From the NCBI GenBank assembly GCA_017940445.1, contig JAGAYQ010000396.1, positions 1 to 5,619 of the forward strand: 5,619 nucleotides of DNA, written 5' to 3'. The stretch comes from Pyramidobacter sp. Lineage in GTDB: Bacteria; Synergistota; Synergistia; Synergistales; Dethiosulfovibrionaceae. Both the position numbers and the translations under genes were made by a program. Of the stretch, positions 5,250 to 5,619 are shown in pieces (positions within the stretch are counted from its first letter, which is position 1; each line of letters opens with the position of its first letter). The notes under the pieces were generated by a model. It was not told where the DNA came from. It did no database searches and saw nothing but the letters and a program-made list of their open reading frames with translations.

Positions 5250-5269
5250 GTTTATGAAATTCTTTGCAG

Positions 5270-5619
5270 CTATTGTATCACGCTTTCGCGAGTTTTTTGG
5301 GCCAGGCGCCGGCTGACGCGCTTCCAGCGTCCCGTGAGAAAGTACCCCCACAGGAACAGCCACCGCAGCGCCACGTCAAGATCCATCGCATACCACGCGC
5401 CTGCCAGGCCCAGCCCCATGCGCAGTACGAGAATGCGCGCCGCTGTCTGGCGCACTGCCCACATCGTGGCGATGCCTGTCCACAGCGGCACAAGCGTGTC
5501 GCCAGCTGCGCGCAGAGCGGCCGAAACGGTGAGCGCTACGCCGAACGGCGCTTCCACCCACGCGACGATGCGTAGACACCGCGCTCCCTGCGCGATGACC
5601 TCAGGATCGTTTGTGAAAA
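5270..5619 (-). CDS. C-terminal part of a MATE family efflux transporter (5' end beyond window)
   Basis: The last 115 codons are visible; the gene enters from the right edge and ends with TAG at 5270-5272. The peptide starts FTNDPEVIAQGARCLRI and continues with EAPFGVALTVSAALRAAGDT, then a membrane segment, LRMGLGLAGAWYAMDLD, a further hydrophobic stretch with R at LRWLFLWGYFLTGRW, and a basic cytoplasmic tail. The F-T-x-D-P-E-V, A-A-L-R-A-A-G-D-T and G-L-x-G-x-W-x-A-M-x-x-D elements are typical of the final helices of multidrug and toxin extrusion (MATE) transporters. These are inner-membrane Na+ or H+ antiporters exporting cationic or other small molecules. The substrate cannot be inferred. 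An internal GTG at 5557 lies within the conserved region and is not a start. It lies 35 bp ahead of patB on the same strand with no terminator between, so co-transcription is plausible. Confidence 0.9.
   Translation of the reverse strand, partial: FTNDPEVIAQGARCLRIVAWVEAPFGVALTVSAALRAAGDTLVPLWTGIATMWAVRQTAARILVLRMGLGLAGAWYAMDLDVALRWLFLWGYFLTGRWKRVSRRLAQKTRESVIQ
5272..5280 (-). promoter_or_regulatory. Extended -10 element at the 3' end of the MATE gene, candidate patB promoter
   Basis: The minus strand reads TGATACAAT, matching the extended -10 pattern TGnTATAAT with one mismatch. No recognisable -35 lies 16-18 bp upstream, which extended -10 promoters can tolerate. The start would fall near 5265, about 30 bases ahead of patB, overlapping the MATE stop codon. 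Confidence 0.4.

Noticed and set aside
5235..5363. A 43-codon N-terminal extension of patB
   Set aside because: It overlaps the MATE coding region out of frame, and the MalY/PatB family starts at the YDFDKP-type segment next to the ATG at 5234.

Overview
The window is GC-rich bacterial DNA, densely coding, with strong Shine-Dalgarno sites (AAGGAGG, AGGAGGT, GAGAGGAG), sigma70-type promoters and Rho-independent terminators. Gene content (AbgB-like M20 amidohydrolase, crotonase, DUF5662-type protein, PatB/MalY-type C-S lyase, MATE transporter) and codon use would suit an anaerobic, amino-acid-fermenting bacterium, for example a member of the Synergistota. That placement is inference from overall look; no marker gene is present. 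No RNA gene, CRISPR array, insertion sequence or phage gene was seen.

Layout from left to right. Positions 1-103 hold the possible 3' end of an unidentified + strand gene. A very stable bidirectional hairpin terminator (178-223) separates it from the convergent M20 amidohydrolase (240-1601, -). The amidohydrolase and an enoyl-CoA hydratase/isomerase family gene (1872-2675, +) are transcribed divergently from a 270-bp region. That region carries two recognisable promoters with an imperfect dyad lying between them. The crotonase gene and the DUF5662-like gene (2784-3332, -) converge on a hairpin at 2680-2734. Upstream of the DUF5662-like gene is a leader with an imperfect hairpin and a possible 37-codon upstream ORF. 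Next comes a terminator (3412-3460) for a small exported protein of unknown function (3477-3932, -), which has a near-consensus promoter of its own. The PatB/MalY-type pyridoxal-phosphate enzyme (4035-5234, -) follows 35 bp behind the 3' end of a MATE-family transporter (5270 to the window edge, -). These two may be co-transcribed, and an extended -10 box at the MATE 3' end could also drive patB alone.

The genes do not form one pathway. The best-supported functional link is positional: the transporter and the C-S lyase on one strand. The AbgB-like hydrolase has neither an AbgA partner nor an AbgT transporter beside it. I see no strong evidence for a previously undescribed multi-gene system. 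The items most worth a second look are the unknown exported protein, the HD-like residue pattern of the DUF5662-like protein with its unusual leader, the altered substrate-pocket loop of the crotonase, and the dyad between the divergent promoters.
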